This document shows, piece by piece, positions 55,740 through 64,000 of a DNA stretch of 64,000 nt; the first letter of the stretch is position 1; each line of letters opens with the position of its first letter. The notes under the pieces were generated by a model. That model was not told where the DNA came from. It made no database searches and worked only from the letters and a program-made list of their open reading frames with translations. The position numbers were made by a program, and so were the translations under genes. The DNA comes from Pseudomonas sp. DTU12.3 (GTDB lineage: Bacteria > Pseudomonadota > Gammaproteobacteria > Pseudomonadales > Pseudomonadaceae). The DNA is taken from positions 2,917,501-2,981,500 of the forward strand of contig NZ_CP027218.1 in NCBI RefSeq assembly GCF_004124275.1, written 5' to 3'.

Positions 55740-56354
55740 CTAAAATAGGTCGCCCATGTGTGATAGTGGTTCAATTTCCCTGTATAAAACTTTATCAATA
55801 GGTGCTCCAAAAAGATAAAAATCTGGGATGTCTAAAGTGCAGAGTTCGCTAGAGTTAAAGTCTCCCAGTCTTATATTTTCACGTAACTCCATCAGCAATC
55901 TCCCTAAGACATTGGCGCCCACTAGCCTGTGGTCATCTATAGGCGTTGCTCCCCAAAACTGATCCTTTCTTGATTGCTCAACTATTGGGAAATCACCTGT
56001 GCTCTCTAATAAGGTAGAGAACTTTTCCCAGTTTTGAATTAGTTTAGCCTTGATGCACCAACTCATTATTCGAACTCTAACTCGTAACCAGTCCGGTCTA
56101 GAGTCGTTTTTAAATGGCTTTGAGCGCATTTTTGCTGTCATCGGACTCGTCTGCTCTATTATTAGACGCTGCACATCTGGGCGATGAGGAAAACGGCAGG
56201 ATTGATACAACGCTTCAGACGTAAATATTTTTACATTATTTATTGTTATGTTATAGCCGGCAGCCATGTTTGATAGTCCGCCGAATGCATCTTGAGTCTT
56301 TAAGAAGACAATGCTGTTTCGCCGATCATACTCACGAATGGCGACTTTTTTCAT
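55740..56354 (-). CDS. NADAR domain protein
   Basis: A 204-residue protein of the NADAR family, which acts on ADP-ribose or NAD-derived conjugates. The typical elements are GGLSNMAAGY (about 25-34), the helix with SEALYQSCRFPH (about 46-57), and a later stretch with QFWGATPIDDHRLVGANVLGRLLMELR that matches the conserved YWG/GxNxLGxxLMxxR end of the family. The ATG at 56354 has AGAGG upstream; a GTG two codons earlier is less likely. It lies 8 bases downstream of the PRTase stop. Some NADAR proteins remove ADP-ribose from guanine in DNA and act as antitoxins, which is one option here. Confidence 0.85.
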   Translation of the reverse strand: MKKVAIREYDRRNSIVFLKTQDAFGGLSNMAAGYNITINNVKIFTSEALYQSCRFPHRPDVQRLIIEQTSPMTAKMRSKPFKNDSRPDWLRVRVRIMSWCIKAKLIQNWEKFSTLLESTGDFPIVEQSRKDQFWGATPIDDHRLVGANVLGRLLMELRENIRLGDFNSSELCTLDIPDFYLFGAPIDKVLYREIEPLSHMGDLF

Positions 56355-56362
56355 ACTCACCT

Positions 56363-57388
56363 CTATAACACCTCAGCCAGAGCGCGATGCAACGCGGCAT
56401 CAGCATTCGTGGATCTAGGAAGCAGAGGATACCACGGATGATTTACCCAGAGTGCTAATGGCGCGTTGTTTGGACAGTTTCTATATGTCACAATCATTGA
56501 TCCAAATCCGAGAGTTTCTAAGGAACTATATCCAAGTGGTCTGTTCTTTGCTCCAAGATTTTTGCAAACGTCTAATATGTGAACTCCGGCGGTAAGGAAA
56601 GAGCGCTCCAGAGTTTGGCGTCCTAATTCCGAAGAAAAGAATCCAAGCTTCCCTGTTTCTCCCGCAACTCGAAACGTAGGTTTGTGAGTCATATTTGAAA
56701 TATAATTCGATATTAGCGCATCTTGTGGTGCACTAACAGGCCTTAAGACGTCAGAGGTATTTATATGGCGCAGCCTATCTTCGATTTTTAGAGAGTAATG
56801 CCACGCTACGGAGATTTTTTTTCCGCTCTCGGAAATTAGTTCTTCTAACTTTTTCCCAGCATACCACTCGCCGCCCAAATGTAGTCCAATAACTACTATA
56901 TAAAGCCTTGCTTCTTTAGGTGCTACATTGGTGATCCAAGATCTTAGGTCGCTCAATAACCTATTTCCGGAAAAAACTACATCATCTATATATAGATAGT
57001 TTCGAACTTCAGGAGCGTTTATAGGCATCTTAAAACCGGAGCGTTCTGTAATGAGGTTGGATACCAATTTAGAAAACTCATGCTGACTGTTGCCGCCTTT
57101 CTGAATATCTAAAAGTGAAGCACTTTTCCAAAATATTAATTCGGCATCACTGATTGGTTTGTTATCAAAAAGCAAGCTCGAAAAAATACCCTTTACCTTG
57201 TCCTTGGAAAAATAAGTCCTGTCGAGTGTAAAAATCATTTCTCGAAGAACTTGATCTCGTTCCGCTTCGGGAAATTGAGCTATCCAACGTTCTACATGAG
57301 GAGCATCAGGTCGAGATAGCAATGAATCTTTTCTATAATCACTAATGATTTCAAGAAGTTGTTGAATCAGTTCTTGACGATCCGGCAT
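56363..57388 (-). CDS. Phosphoribosyltransferase-like protein (PRTase-CE type)
   Basis: A 341-residue cytoplasmic protein. A strand plus PRPP-binding loop, YLYIDDVVFSGNRLLSDL (131-148), is the hallmark of type I phosphoribosyltransferases, where the two acidic residues hold the ribose. An all-helical N-terminal part and a long C-terminal part distinguish it from nucleotide-salvage enzymes and match the PRTase family known from conflict and defence gene sets. The ATG at 57388 has AAAGGGA upstream; an in-frame start 33 bases earlier exists. It is in the same operon as NADAR. Confidence 0.8.
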   Translation of the reverse strand: MPDRQELIQQLLEIISDYRKDSLLSRPDAPHVERWIAQFPEAERDQVLREMIFTLDRTYFSKDKVKGIFSSLLFDNKPISDAELIFWKSASLLDIQKGGNSQHEFSKLVSNLITERSGFKMPINAPEVRNYLYIDDVVFSGNRLLSDLRSWITNVAPKEARLYIVVIGLHLGGEWYAGKKLEELISESGKKISVAWHYSLKIEDRLRHINTSDVLRPVSAPQDALISNYISNMTHKPTFRVAGETGKLGFFSSELGRQTLERSFLTAGVHILDVCKNLGAKNRPLGYSSLETLGFGSMIVTYRNCPNNAPLALWVNHPWYPLLPRSTNADAALHRALAEVL

Positions 57389-57662
57389 AAAAAATCCCTT
57401 TCTAGTCCCCGACGACAGCATCGAACTGTCAGTTTGCCATCATTCCGCGCATTTTCCTACGCTCACCATGCTAAACGTATATATCAAATTGGCATCGAAT
57501 GTTTTGAGAAATTTAATAGGTGAAATGCTTGATTCTAAATGGTTTGTTAACTTCTTTTCTCATGTTTTTAATTTTGAGGAGGTTTGCTGCATAAAGGTTT
57601 TTTGGTTTCCTTTTGGTGATTGCAATTGTTCTGATTGTTTTTTATCTGGAGGTTTAATATTT
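57389..57662. other. AT-rich gap between SIR2 and PRTase genes
   Basis: About 275 bases without a supported gene. It probably holds the promoter of the PRTase-NADAR pair. A 68-codon plus-strand frame here (57468-57674) has no ribosome site and an unlikely Phe/Cys-rich composition. Confidence 0.45.
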
Positions 57663-59012
57663 CTATCTGGGTAGATCCAACTCATATTCATCACCGTCCC
57701 TGATTTTCTCCAGTAACTTTCGCAATAGATTAGAGTATCGGTGCGACTGAATTTGTGCTCCGTTCATAACGGCGCAGTGATATTTGTTGTCAAAAGATTT
57801 TATATCAATTCCGCTGGTGCTTTTCAGTATCAAGATTAGTTTGTTGGCATCGTGCCAACCTTTGAATCCAAGGCTTATACCTAAGGTAGAAGGGGTGTAT
57901 GGAAAGTTGGTATTGAAGTCTAATCCGCCAGAAACGTCAGCTATTCCATAGAGCTTAGCAAGTTCGCCATCAGAAGAGGAAACGTTGGATAGTACTGTGT
58001 AGTCAACTTGTATAGGGTTTTTTGGTATGTCGGACCGAACAAGTTCATAAGTCCTAGCAAGAAGAGCGCGGAGCAGCTTAGGGTTGACATTTTCAAGCGC
58101 TTGATTCGCTCCGAAAGCTTCATAAACCCAAGAGTAATCGTGTGCGACTATGCTTTTTATTCTTATGCTTTTATTTTCGGCTACAGAAATTAAACGCTCA
58201 CGCCTGGGGTAGCCGGTTACCTCTTTTGCCGACCATTCAAGCAGGTAGATGTTTGGAATCAATTCACCATTCTCTGAAAGGATTTCATCGATATCAGAAA
58301 GTATCGTCTTAATATTTGGGTCTTCGGCGCCATATCCAATAAATATCAATGGGTGCTCTGCAAAGAAAGCTAGCATCTTCGCGCTTAAATATTTCTTCTT
58401 TCTTAGAAAGTTGTCATAGTCCTCCCTGTTAATGACGATGCTACTTGGGTCAGATGAGCATCCGTGGATTTTAAAAATCTCGCCGATACTTGAGTGGTTC
58501 GCGTAAAGAATTTTTTGCCCAACTATTGGTGTGTAGTTTGGGAAGACTATTTCCAAAAAGCAGTCGTAATTTGTAGTTATAATTGAGTGGGGGTGTATTC
58601 TTCTTAATAATTCGATTTCGCGATCTTCCCAATTGTCGGCCTGCTCTAATAGGCCTTTGAAAATTTCACAAATTGCGTACTTGAAGTAAATATCAGAGCT
58701 ATTGCCAGCTCCAAAAAGCTCTGCTGGGAATTGCTTCTCTCCCTCGCCCCAAGCCCAGTCATTATATTTTTCAGAGAATACAGTACCTATATCAACCAAA
58801 TTAGGATAGCGTTGCAGATAGTACGCAAATTTTTTGTCTATTTCTGGACATGACTCACTGAGAGAAAACAGAAGCTCCTCCCAGCTAGGACCACTTAGAT
58901 ATCGCCTTGTAAGTCCAGATCCCACGAACAGAATTGGCTGGCAGTTCATTGCGTCAATGCAGGTTTTTATGTCGTCAGTTACATCTTCGGTATATTTATC
59001 ATAATCAGTCAT
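57663..59012 (-). CDS. SIR2-like NADase-domain protein
   Basis: A 449-residue protein with an N-terminal SIR2-like domain. The motifs are in order: LFVGSGLTRRY with the NAD loop at 29-37, TTNYD at 146-150, KIHG with the catalytic-type His183, and FIGYGAEDPN at 225-233. A C-terminal domain of about 200 residues has no recognised motif and could sense a trigger or oligomerise. SIR2 domains of this type in defence systems cleave NAD and stop phage growth by abortive infection. Its ATG overlaps the stop of an upstream truncated frame, so it was the second gene of an operon. Confidence 0.87.
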   Translation of the reverse strand: MTDYDKYTEDVTDDIKTCIDAMNCQPILFVGSGLTRRYLSGPSWEELLFSLSESCPEIDKKFAYYLQRYPNLVDIGTVFSEKYNDWAWGEGEKQFPAELFGAGNSSDIYFKYAICEIFKGLLEQADNWEDREIELLRRIHPHSIITTNYDCFLEIVFPNYTPIVGQKILYANHSSIGEIFKIHGCSSDPSSIVINREDYDNFLRKKKYLSAKMLAFFAEHPLIFIGYGAEDPNIKTILSDIDEILSENGELIPNIYLLEWSAKEVTGYPRRERLISVAENKSIRIKSIVAHDYSWVYEAFGANQALENVNPKLLRALLARTYELVRSDIPKNPIQVDYTVLSNVSSSDGELAKLYGIADVSGGLDFNTNFPYTPSTLGISLGFKGWHDANKLILILKSTSGIDIKSFDNKYHCAVMNGAQIQSHRYSNLLRKLLEKIRDGDEYELDLPR

Positions 59013-59197
59013 TGGGTAGGCCTTACCGGGTTTTCCAAGAGCGATATAGCATCTGTATAAAGCATAGCTGAGATAAATTTGTATGCTGATTCAGAGGTGT
59101 TTTCATTAAAATCAATTGCTTGCGGTACGTTGTGGTCGTCTGCTGAAGAAAATCTAATGTAGAAACCCTGCCTTTTTTCAGGGGTGAAGCCTGCGTA
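59009..59197 (-). pseudogene. 5'-truncated gene remnant upstream of SIR2
   Basis: An open frame of 62 codons without any start codon at its beginning, ending with TGA that overlaps the SIR2 ATG as ATGA. The peptide includes EKRQGFYIRFSSADDHNVPQ and ESAYKFISAMLYTDAISLL, which reads like real protein. A TAA lies immediately upstream at 59198-59200. The frame looks like the last part of a gene coupled to SIR2 whose 5' part was lost at the island's right edge. The protein family is not recognisable from this piece. Confidence 0.6.
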
Positions 59198-59634
59198 TTA
59201 GTGAGTGGCTAGCTGTTTTTTTTTAATAATTTTGAATCGTGCACTTTGCCGGTGGGTAGATTTGTTAGGAAAAATCGCCACGAATACCTGCGGTAAGGTG
59301 TTGTGAGGGTGATAGTAATTGACTTGTGCTTATATTCGCTTTACGCCGATGGCGGGCGTTAGAAGTTATCAACACCCGAAAAGCATGCATCGATAGGCCT
59401 CATGCAATGAGTCCTGCGTTCGCTGGGTTTTTCGTCGTAAAAGTTATTGGCTGGGACGAAGTGCAGGGGGTGGGGGACAGTCACGATAGGGCGCCTGATG
59501 GCAAAGGAAATGAGATCATTGATTACTGCTAGTACCTGTTGGGAATCGGTACAGGCTTGGAAACCCAGGACGACGTCGAGATGTGCCGGTAAAAATCGAA
59601 CTGGTCACTAGGCCGAGGTTGTCATTTAAGACTC
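59198..59634. other. Right junction of the AT-rich island
   Basis: About 437 bases with a gradual return to higher GC. It ends in the inverted pair GGCCGAG/CTCGGCC (59611-59647). A 68-codon plus-strand frame (59326-59532) has weak support. I see no tRNA, integrase or attachment site. Confidence 0.4.
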
Positions 59635-59780
59635 GCAATCTCGGCCATTTCTTTCGTCTGTTGGGATAAAGGGAGGGGCTGTTGAGCTATCTGAGACGGA
59701 GTAAAGGTTCTGATAAACACCAACGTTTAAAAGACATCTCCAAACACTCTCCCAGGCTACACATCCTTGCGCCTTTGCCT

Positions 59781-60066
59781 ACAGCTACGCCAGAATCCGC
59801 CGGCTTGTGCGCTTTTGGGTCGGGTTCTATTGTGGTCCGGTCGCTGACGAATCAGCGATCGGGTTTGGTAGCCCGGCCTAGACTTGGCGCATAGCGTCAC
59901 CCGATATAGGTCCTTTTGGGGCTGTGTATTTATGGTGGCCATGCGCAGGGCGTCTTCGGGCGCGCCGGTTCTCCAAGTCACCGGTCTACCAACCTTCGTA
60001 TGGCCACCACCCCTTCGTTTGGTAGCGAAAGATGATGGCTCCTTTTCTATGATTTGGAGATTCACT
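59781..60066 (+). ncRNA. Putative structured mRNA leader, copy A
   Basis: Two domains can be drawn by eye. Domain I: GGGTC (59817) pairs with GGCCT (59875), enclosing a hairpin GGTCGCTGA/TCAGCGATC with loop CGAA (59839-59860) and a GGG/CCC hairpin next to it (59861-59874). Domain II: a perfect 10-pair stem TGGTGGCCAT/ATGGCCACCA (59933-59942 and 60000-60009) encloses GCGTC-TTCG-GGCGC and CCGGT/ACCGG hairpins. The same layout occurs in copy B with different bases. The leader ends at the DUF6124 ribosome site GGAG. A cis-regulator or an independent RNA are both possible. Confidence 0.55.
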
Positions 60067-60067
60067 C

Positions 60068-60427
60068 ATGATCAAACCAACACCCAACCCGCCCGAAACC
60101 GCCTCGGTTTCCCCCTACGAATCCATCGATTCCAAAAAACTCCACGAAGCCGCCGACCGCGCGCTCGACCATTACCTCTGTCCACCCGGTTCCACGCCGC
60201 CCCCACGTAAAAACCGTGGGATGTATGCCGTGACGGCGGACAACAAAACCGAAGAACTGCTGGTCGATGCCAGTGCAACACTTGCTTCGGCCAAAACCAT
60301 CGCCCAGAACGTCTCCAGCCTGTTGCCGGCAGCGCAGCGTCAGGCGCTGGCGGGGATTGCGCAGTTGATCATGCTCGGGGAGTTGGCGGTGAATCGGGCG
60401 CTGGATAATTTGCAATTGCCGGAGTGA
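60068..60427 (+). CDS. DUF6124 family protein, copy A
   Basis: A 119-residue cytoplasmic protein. The start MIKPTPNPPETASVSPYESI and the segment KLHEAADRALDHYLCPPG are typical of DUF6124, a family common in Pseudomonas. A helical C-terminal half follows (ATLASAKTIAQNVSSLLP and IAQLIMLGELAVNRALDNLQ). GGAG lies 8 bases before the ATG. The protein differs from copy B at only a few positions near the C-terminus. Function unknown; the proline-rich start and helical end suggest a small interacting protein. Confidence 0.88.
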   Translation: MIKPTPNPPETASVSPYESIDSKKLHEAADRALDHYLCPPGSTPPPRKNRGMYAVTADNKTEELLVDASATLASAKTIAQNVSSLLPAAQRQALAGIAQLIMLGELAVNRALDNLQLPE

Positions 60428-60475
60428 TGCGGGTGCCGGGATCACCTGGTGATTGATCGGGTGTTCATTCTGGCG

Positions 60476-60502
60476 CCTTCGCGAGCAGGCTCGCTCCCAC
60501 AG
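60476..60502. repeat. Single REP copy (CCTTCGCGAGCAGGCTCGCTCCCAC)
   Basis: One copy of the first family at the tail of cassette A. A partial inverted copy GTGGGAGC at 60545-60552 breaks off, as if the pair had been disrupted. Confidence 0.8.
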
Positions 60503-60613
60503 GGTTTTATGCTGATTGCAGATGTTGTGTACGACGCTGATACCTGTGGGAGCAAACAGTGGCGACGGATCTATTTTCTGCCCCACCCAGTACCGCCTTA
60601 AAACATTGATGGT

Positions 60614-61069
60614 TTGAGCGCGGCGTCTGCGATTCAGAAAACCGGATTTTCCCTACAACGAACACCGATCCATCCTGCATTCAAATCTGAGTCCGTTCGC
60701 CAAAGTCCTGCGTTTTCAGAACGGGACACGGACGTGACCAGACTCATCCCACAAAGCGAGGTCCATGGCCAGCGAGGGCAGATCCTCGATTCCTACCAAT
60801 CCATGGAACACTTCCGACAGGCATTGAATCGCCCGGACGACTTGCCCGGATTCGACGACTTGTTAAACGCCATGGGCCTGCATCGTGATAACTACATGCA
60901 AGGCGCGAATGAGCAAAAACTCATCGATGCTGTGCGTAACGGTGATTGGGCAATGGGAAAACTCGTGTGTGTGCTTGTGGTCGGTGCGGCAGGGTCCGTG
61001 GAGACAGGAACAAAGATGACGGAGCTAGGAGAGTTATTGGGGCAAGAAATTCATGAGTATTCCGATTAA
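60614..61069 (+). CDS. Unknown protein of about 151 residues
   Basis: An open frame from TTG at 60614, with no ATG before residue 62; the true start is uncertain and the gene may be 5'-truncated. The N-terminal 40 residues are rich in Ser, Gln and Pro and look disordered; the rest is helical, with LPGFDDLLNAMGLHRDNYMQ and a hydrophobic KLVCVLVVGAAGSVETG segment. The stop overlaps the next gene start as TAATG, which supports that it is translated. Not recognised. Confidence 0.55.
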   Translation: MSAASAIQKTGFSLQRTPIHPAFKSESVRQSPAFSERDTDVTRLIPQSEVHGQRGQILDSYQSMEHFRQALNRPDDLPGFDDLLNAMGLHRDNYMQGANEQKLIDAVRNGDWAMGKLVCVLVVGAAGSVETGTKMTELGELLGQEIHEYSD

Positions 61070-61449
61070 TGGAAATCACCAGCACAGTATTTGCCTGGGC
61101 ATGTGGGGCGCAGATCGTGATGGGCGTGATCAACTGCGCAATGATTTTCTACGCCGTTTATACAAAACTCGACGCTCTGGAAAAACACTTTGATGAGTGG
61201 CTGTATTTATCCATGGACTGTGGTTCATCAGGGGGAAGTTTTTACTCGAGAACTCAGCGGATGACCGCTGTCAGTCGGTTGATTACGTCCAAGAGTATCC
61301 AACGGCAGGAACCCTTGCTGATCGACGCCGTTCAACGCCTTCCCAGAGGACTCAGGTTCTGGGCGACGTGTCCGTTTCATGTTGGCTATTTCGTGTGCGG
61401 CGGGACGTCACTGCTTTGGCTGTATGGGAAATACAGAGGTTTTTTGTAA
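61069..61449 (+). CDS. Small membrane protein, paralogue 1
   Basis: A 126-residue protein with an N-terminal membrane helix (about 7-31, VFAWACGAQIVMGVINCAMIFYAVY), a cytoplasmic or periplasmic middle with several cysteines, and a second hydrophobic segment near the C-terminus (FHVGYFVCGGTSLLWLYG). It shares layout and local sequence with the protein at 61504-61893, for example the R-Y/T-Q-R...I..LL stretch after a Ser/Gly-rich turn and a final LLW/ILALYG. It is coupled at both ends by TAATG overlaps. Not recognised. Confidence 0.65.
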   Translation: MEITSTVFAWACGAQIVMGVINCAMIFYAVYTKLDALEKHFDEWLYLSMDCGSSGGSFYSRTQRMTAVSRLITSKSIQRQEPLLIDAVQRLPRGLRFWATCPFHVGYFVCGGTSLLWLYGKYRGFL

Positions 61450-61511
61450 TGGGGCAAAAAGAAAATCAGTCCATCGGTGAGGTCGTTTACGAAGACTCTC
61501 CCCATGACTGA
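61449..61511 (+). CDS. 20-codon reading frame bridging the two membrane-protein genes
   Basis: ATG overlaps the stop of the upstream gene (TAATG) and the frame MGQKENQSIGEVVYEDSPHD ends at TGA inside the next gene's first codons (ATGACTGA). Its role could be to pass ribosomes from one gene to the next, or to encode a small peptide. The acidic, polar sequence has no membrane segment. Confidence 0.4.
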   Translation: MGQKENQSIGEVVYEDSPHD

Positions 61512-61893
61512 AATCAAACTTCTGTTCGCCGCCACCGGCATTGCGTTACTGGTGCTGGTCATCTCCAACGTTCTGGTGATGATCTATGTCGGGTATTTCA
61601 AGCTTTCCGAAATTGAATTGCACCTTGAAAATTGCTTCCTGCTCCACAACTGCCCGCAGATGGGACGTTCCGGTTGTTCGGCGCGCAGGTACAGGCTCAA
61701 TCTGATCACTGCTTTGCTTCGTAAACGTCCTTCGCGCCTGTTGCTGGATAACCCGGGCGCCCTCGAAGATGTCCGGAGCCTTCCGCTGGATTTGCGGCGG
61801 TGGGTCGAAATTCCATGTCGATTGAATGCATTTTCTCTGCTGGGAATTCTGGCTTTGTATGGTTGGGCGGAATATTTAGGACTGTTCGAGTAA
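61504..61893 (+). CDS. Small membrane protein, paralogue 2
   Basis: A 129-residue protein with an N-terminal helix (about 5-30, LLFAATGIALLVLVISNVLVMIYVGYF), a cysteine-containing middle (CFLLHNCPQMGRSGCSARR) and a C-terminal hydrophobic stretch (FSLLGILALYGWAEYLGL). It is a diverged paralogue of the 61069 gene. The ATG at 61504 overlaps the 20-codon frame; a GTG at 61477 is in frame but weaker. Two tandem paralogues suggest a hetero-oligomer or an ongoing duplication. Function unknown. Confidence 0.65.
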   Translation: MTEIKLLFAATGIALLVLVISNVLVMIYVGYFKLSEIELHLENCFLLHNCPQMGRSGCSARRYRLNLITALLRKRPSRLLLDNPGALEDVRSLPLDLRRWVEIPCRLNAFSLLGILALYGWAEYLGLFE

Positions 61894-62118
61894 GCACCAG
61901 GCTAGCAATCTCGGCCATTTTCTTACGTCTGTTGGGATAAGGGGATGGATCTGTTGCTGGTACGTGACGAAATGAGGTCTCGATAAACGCCAATGTTTAA
62001 AAAGACATCTCCAGACACTCTCTCAGGCTACACGCCCTTGCGCCTTTGCCTACATGTAGTGGTCTAATGAAACCGGACACCCATTTAGGCGAGAATGCTC
62101 GCCAGATTGAGGTGTCAG

Positions 62119-63281
<1,163 letters not shown>

Positions 63282-63292
63282 CCACTACAACA

Positions 63293-63577
63293 GCTACGCC
63301 AGAATCCGCCGGCTTGTGGGCTTTGTACCTGGTCTATATCGTCTATGGGTCGCTGGCAACCCAGCGACCGGGTTTAGCGACCCGACCAGGTATAAGTTCA
63401 ACGACGCTCCAGTTTGTCGCAGACGTTTGCGATGACGATATGGTGGCTGTGCGTGGGAGACCTTCGGGTCTGCCGGGTCTTATACCTCTCGGTTCGCTAA
63501 CCCGCGTACAGCTGCCACCCTTACTTGTTTAGCGACAGGTGTTGGTGGTTCCACCAGGTATAAATTTGGAGCTTCAC
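63293..63577 (+). ncRNA. Putative structured mRNA leader, copy B
   Basis: Same architecture as copy A with different bases. Domain I: ACCTGGTC/GACCAGGT (63327-63334 and 63384-63391) encloses GGTCGCTGG-CAAC-CCAGCGACC (63348-63369) and GGG/CCC (63370-63383). Domain II: GGCTGT/ACAGCT (63445-63450 and 63508-63513) encloses AGACC-TTCG-GGTCT (63458-63471) and CCG/CGG. A GGTG-GTTC-CACC hairpin lies shortly before the ribosome site. The IS right end is only 3 bases before the leader, so its original promoter may have been separated. Confidence 0.55.
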
Positions 63578-63578
63578 C

Positions 63579-63938
63579 ATGATCAAACCAACACCTAACC
63601 CGCCCGAAACCGCGTCGGTTTCCCCCTACGAATCCATCGATTCCAAAAAACTCCACGAAGCCGCCGACCGCGCCCTCGACCATTACCTCTGTCCACCCGG
63701 TTCCACGCCGCCTCCACGGAAAAACCGTGGGATGTATGCCGTGACGGCGGACAACAAAACCGAAGAACTGCTGGTCGATGCCAGTGCAACACTCGCTTCG
63801 GCCAAAACCATCGCCCAGAACGTCTCCAGCCTGTTGCCTGCATCGCAGCGCCATGCGCTGGCGGGGATTGCCCAGTTGATCATGCTCGGGGAATTGGCGG
63901 TGAATCGGGCGCTGGATAATTTGCAGTTGCCGGGGTGA
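63579..63938 (+). CDS. DUF6124 family protein, copy B
   Basis: A 119-residue protein nearly identical to copy A; the visible differences are ASQRH instead of AAQRQ near residue 90 and Gly instead of Glu at the last residue. GGAG lies 7 bases before the ATG. Codon use is the same GC-rich type as copy A. After the IS insertion its transcription would depend on a promoter inside the IS or the leader. Confidence 0.88.
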   Translation: MIKPTPNPPETASVSPYESIDSKKLHEAADRALDHYLCPPGSTPPPRKNRGMYAVTADNKTEELLVDASATLASAKTIAQNVSSLLPASQRHALAGIAQLIMLGELAVNRALDNLQLPG

Positions 63939-63976
63939 TGCGGGTGCCGGGATCACCTGGTGATTGATTGGGTGGT

Positions 63977-64000
63977 CATTCTGGCGCCTTCGCGAGCAGG
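63977..64000. repeat. REP copy, cut by the window end
   Basis: CCTTCGCGAGCAGG at the tail of cassette B matches the REP at the tail of cassette A. Confidence 0.75.

Larger units (their letters stand above)
59635..60489 (+). repeat. DUF6124 cassette, copy A
   Basis: A unit of about 855 bases present again at 61905-64000, there split by an insertion sequence. It contains a conserved upstream part (59635-59784), a structured leader (59781-60066), the DUF6124 gene and a conserved tail ending in a REP element. Upstream part, first about 40 bases of the leader and gene are very similar between copies; the leader body is not. Confidence 0.85.

Noticed and set aside
57468..57674. A 68-codon plus-strand frame between the PRTase and SIR2 genes
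   Set aside because: No ribosome site, Phe/Cys-rich composition, and overlap with the SIR2 end.
59326..59532. A 68-codon plus-strand frame at the right island junction
   Set aside because: No good ribosome site or recognisable sequence; probably chance.
59781..60066. The leader as a coding sequence (a 108-codon frame from 59884 overlaps it)
   Set aside because: The frame is not kept in copy B, while the stems are; it also runs out of frame into the DUF6124 gene.

Overview
The window looks like chromosomal DNA of a Pseudomonas of the fluorescens group. Most of it is GC-rich, with tightly packed operons whose genes overlap by ATGA. It carries two short palindromic repeat families typical of these genomes (one with the core GGAGCGAGCCTGCTCGC, one with GTAGGAGCTGCCGAAGGCTGC), usually as inverted pairs between operons. 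Several gene sets match Pseudomonas loci: the Vre/Hxc locus, the MoxR-Bat operon, sbcDC, the large NAD-dependent glutamate dehydrogenase, and a PpgL-type lactonase.

Layout. 1-10,650: a catabolic regulon with a polyamine-type ABC importer, a RibB paralogue, a DUF1330 protein, a zinc-ribbon Nudix hydrolase, an FCD-GntR regulator, a CMD-family protein, a flavin reductase, an aldehyde dehydrogenase, an alpha/beta hydrolase and an AA_synth (DUF1185) protein. Three copies of a TGGTATACCA-type palindrome sit at its three promoter regions and tie it together. The enzymes point to flavin-dependent oxidation, but no oxygenase lies inside the window. 11,057-14,481: a YCF48-like protein coupled to an RND/MMPL exporter. 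14,744-21,669: a Weimberg-type sugar-acid pathway (sugar-acid dehydratase, MFS importer, FAH-family dehydratase, ketoglutarate semialdehyde dehydrogenase) with its GntR regulator and two candidate operators. 21,824-24,506: a periplasmic lactonase and small exported or membrane proteins. 24,681-30,144: GST and SbcCD. 30,344-37,186: MoxR, DUF58, DUF4381, BatA, BatB/C and BatD. 38,317-43,212: NAD-GDH. 43,387-47,525: a lipoprotein, a cupin, an ABM monooxygenase, and a MocR regulator divergent from an AhpD-like gene. 48,210-52,320: vreA-vreI-vreR followed by the type II secretion genes hxcW, hxcU and hxcP. The rest of hxc is absent.

Directly after hxcP the DNA becomes AT-rich. 52,709-59,197 looks like a defence island: DUF3010 coupled to a Ser/Thr kinase, DUF3800, then on the other strand NADAR, a phosphoribosyltransferase-like protein, a SIR2-like NADase and the remnant of a truncated gene. 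Combining SIR2, PRTase and NADAR suggests a system acting on NAD or ADP-ribose.

59,635-64,000 holds two copies of a repeated cassette. Each encodes a nearly identical DUF6124 protein preceded by about 280 nt of leader. The two leaders differ strongly in sequence but fold into the same multi-hairpin architecture with compensatory changes. An IS3-family element (62,055-63,289, TSD ACA) has inserted just upstream of the second leader. Between the cassettes is a coupled set of unknown genes, including two paralogous membrane proteins and a 20-codon reading frame. The variable structured leaders with a constant protein, and the SIR2/PRTase/NADAR cluster, are the best candidates for undescribed biology here.
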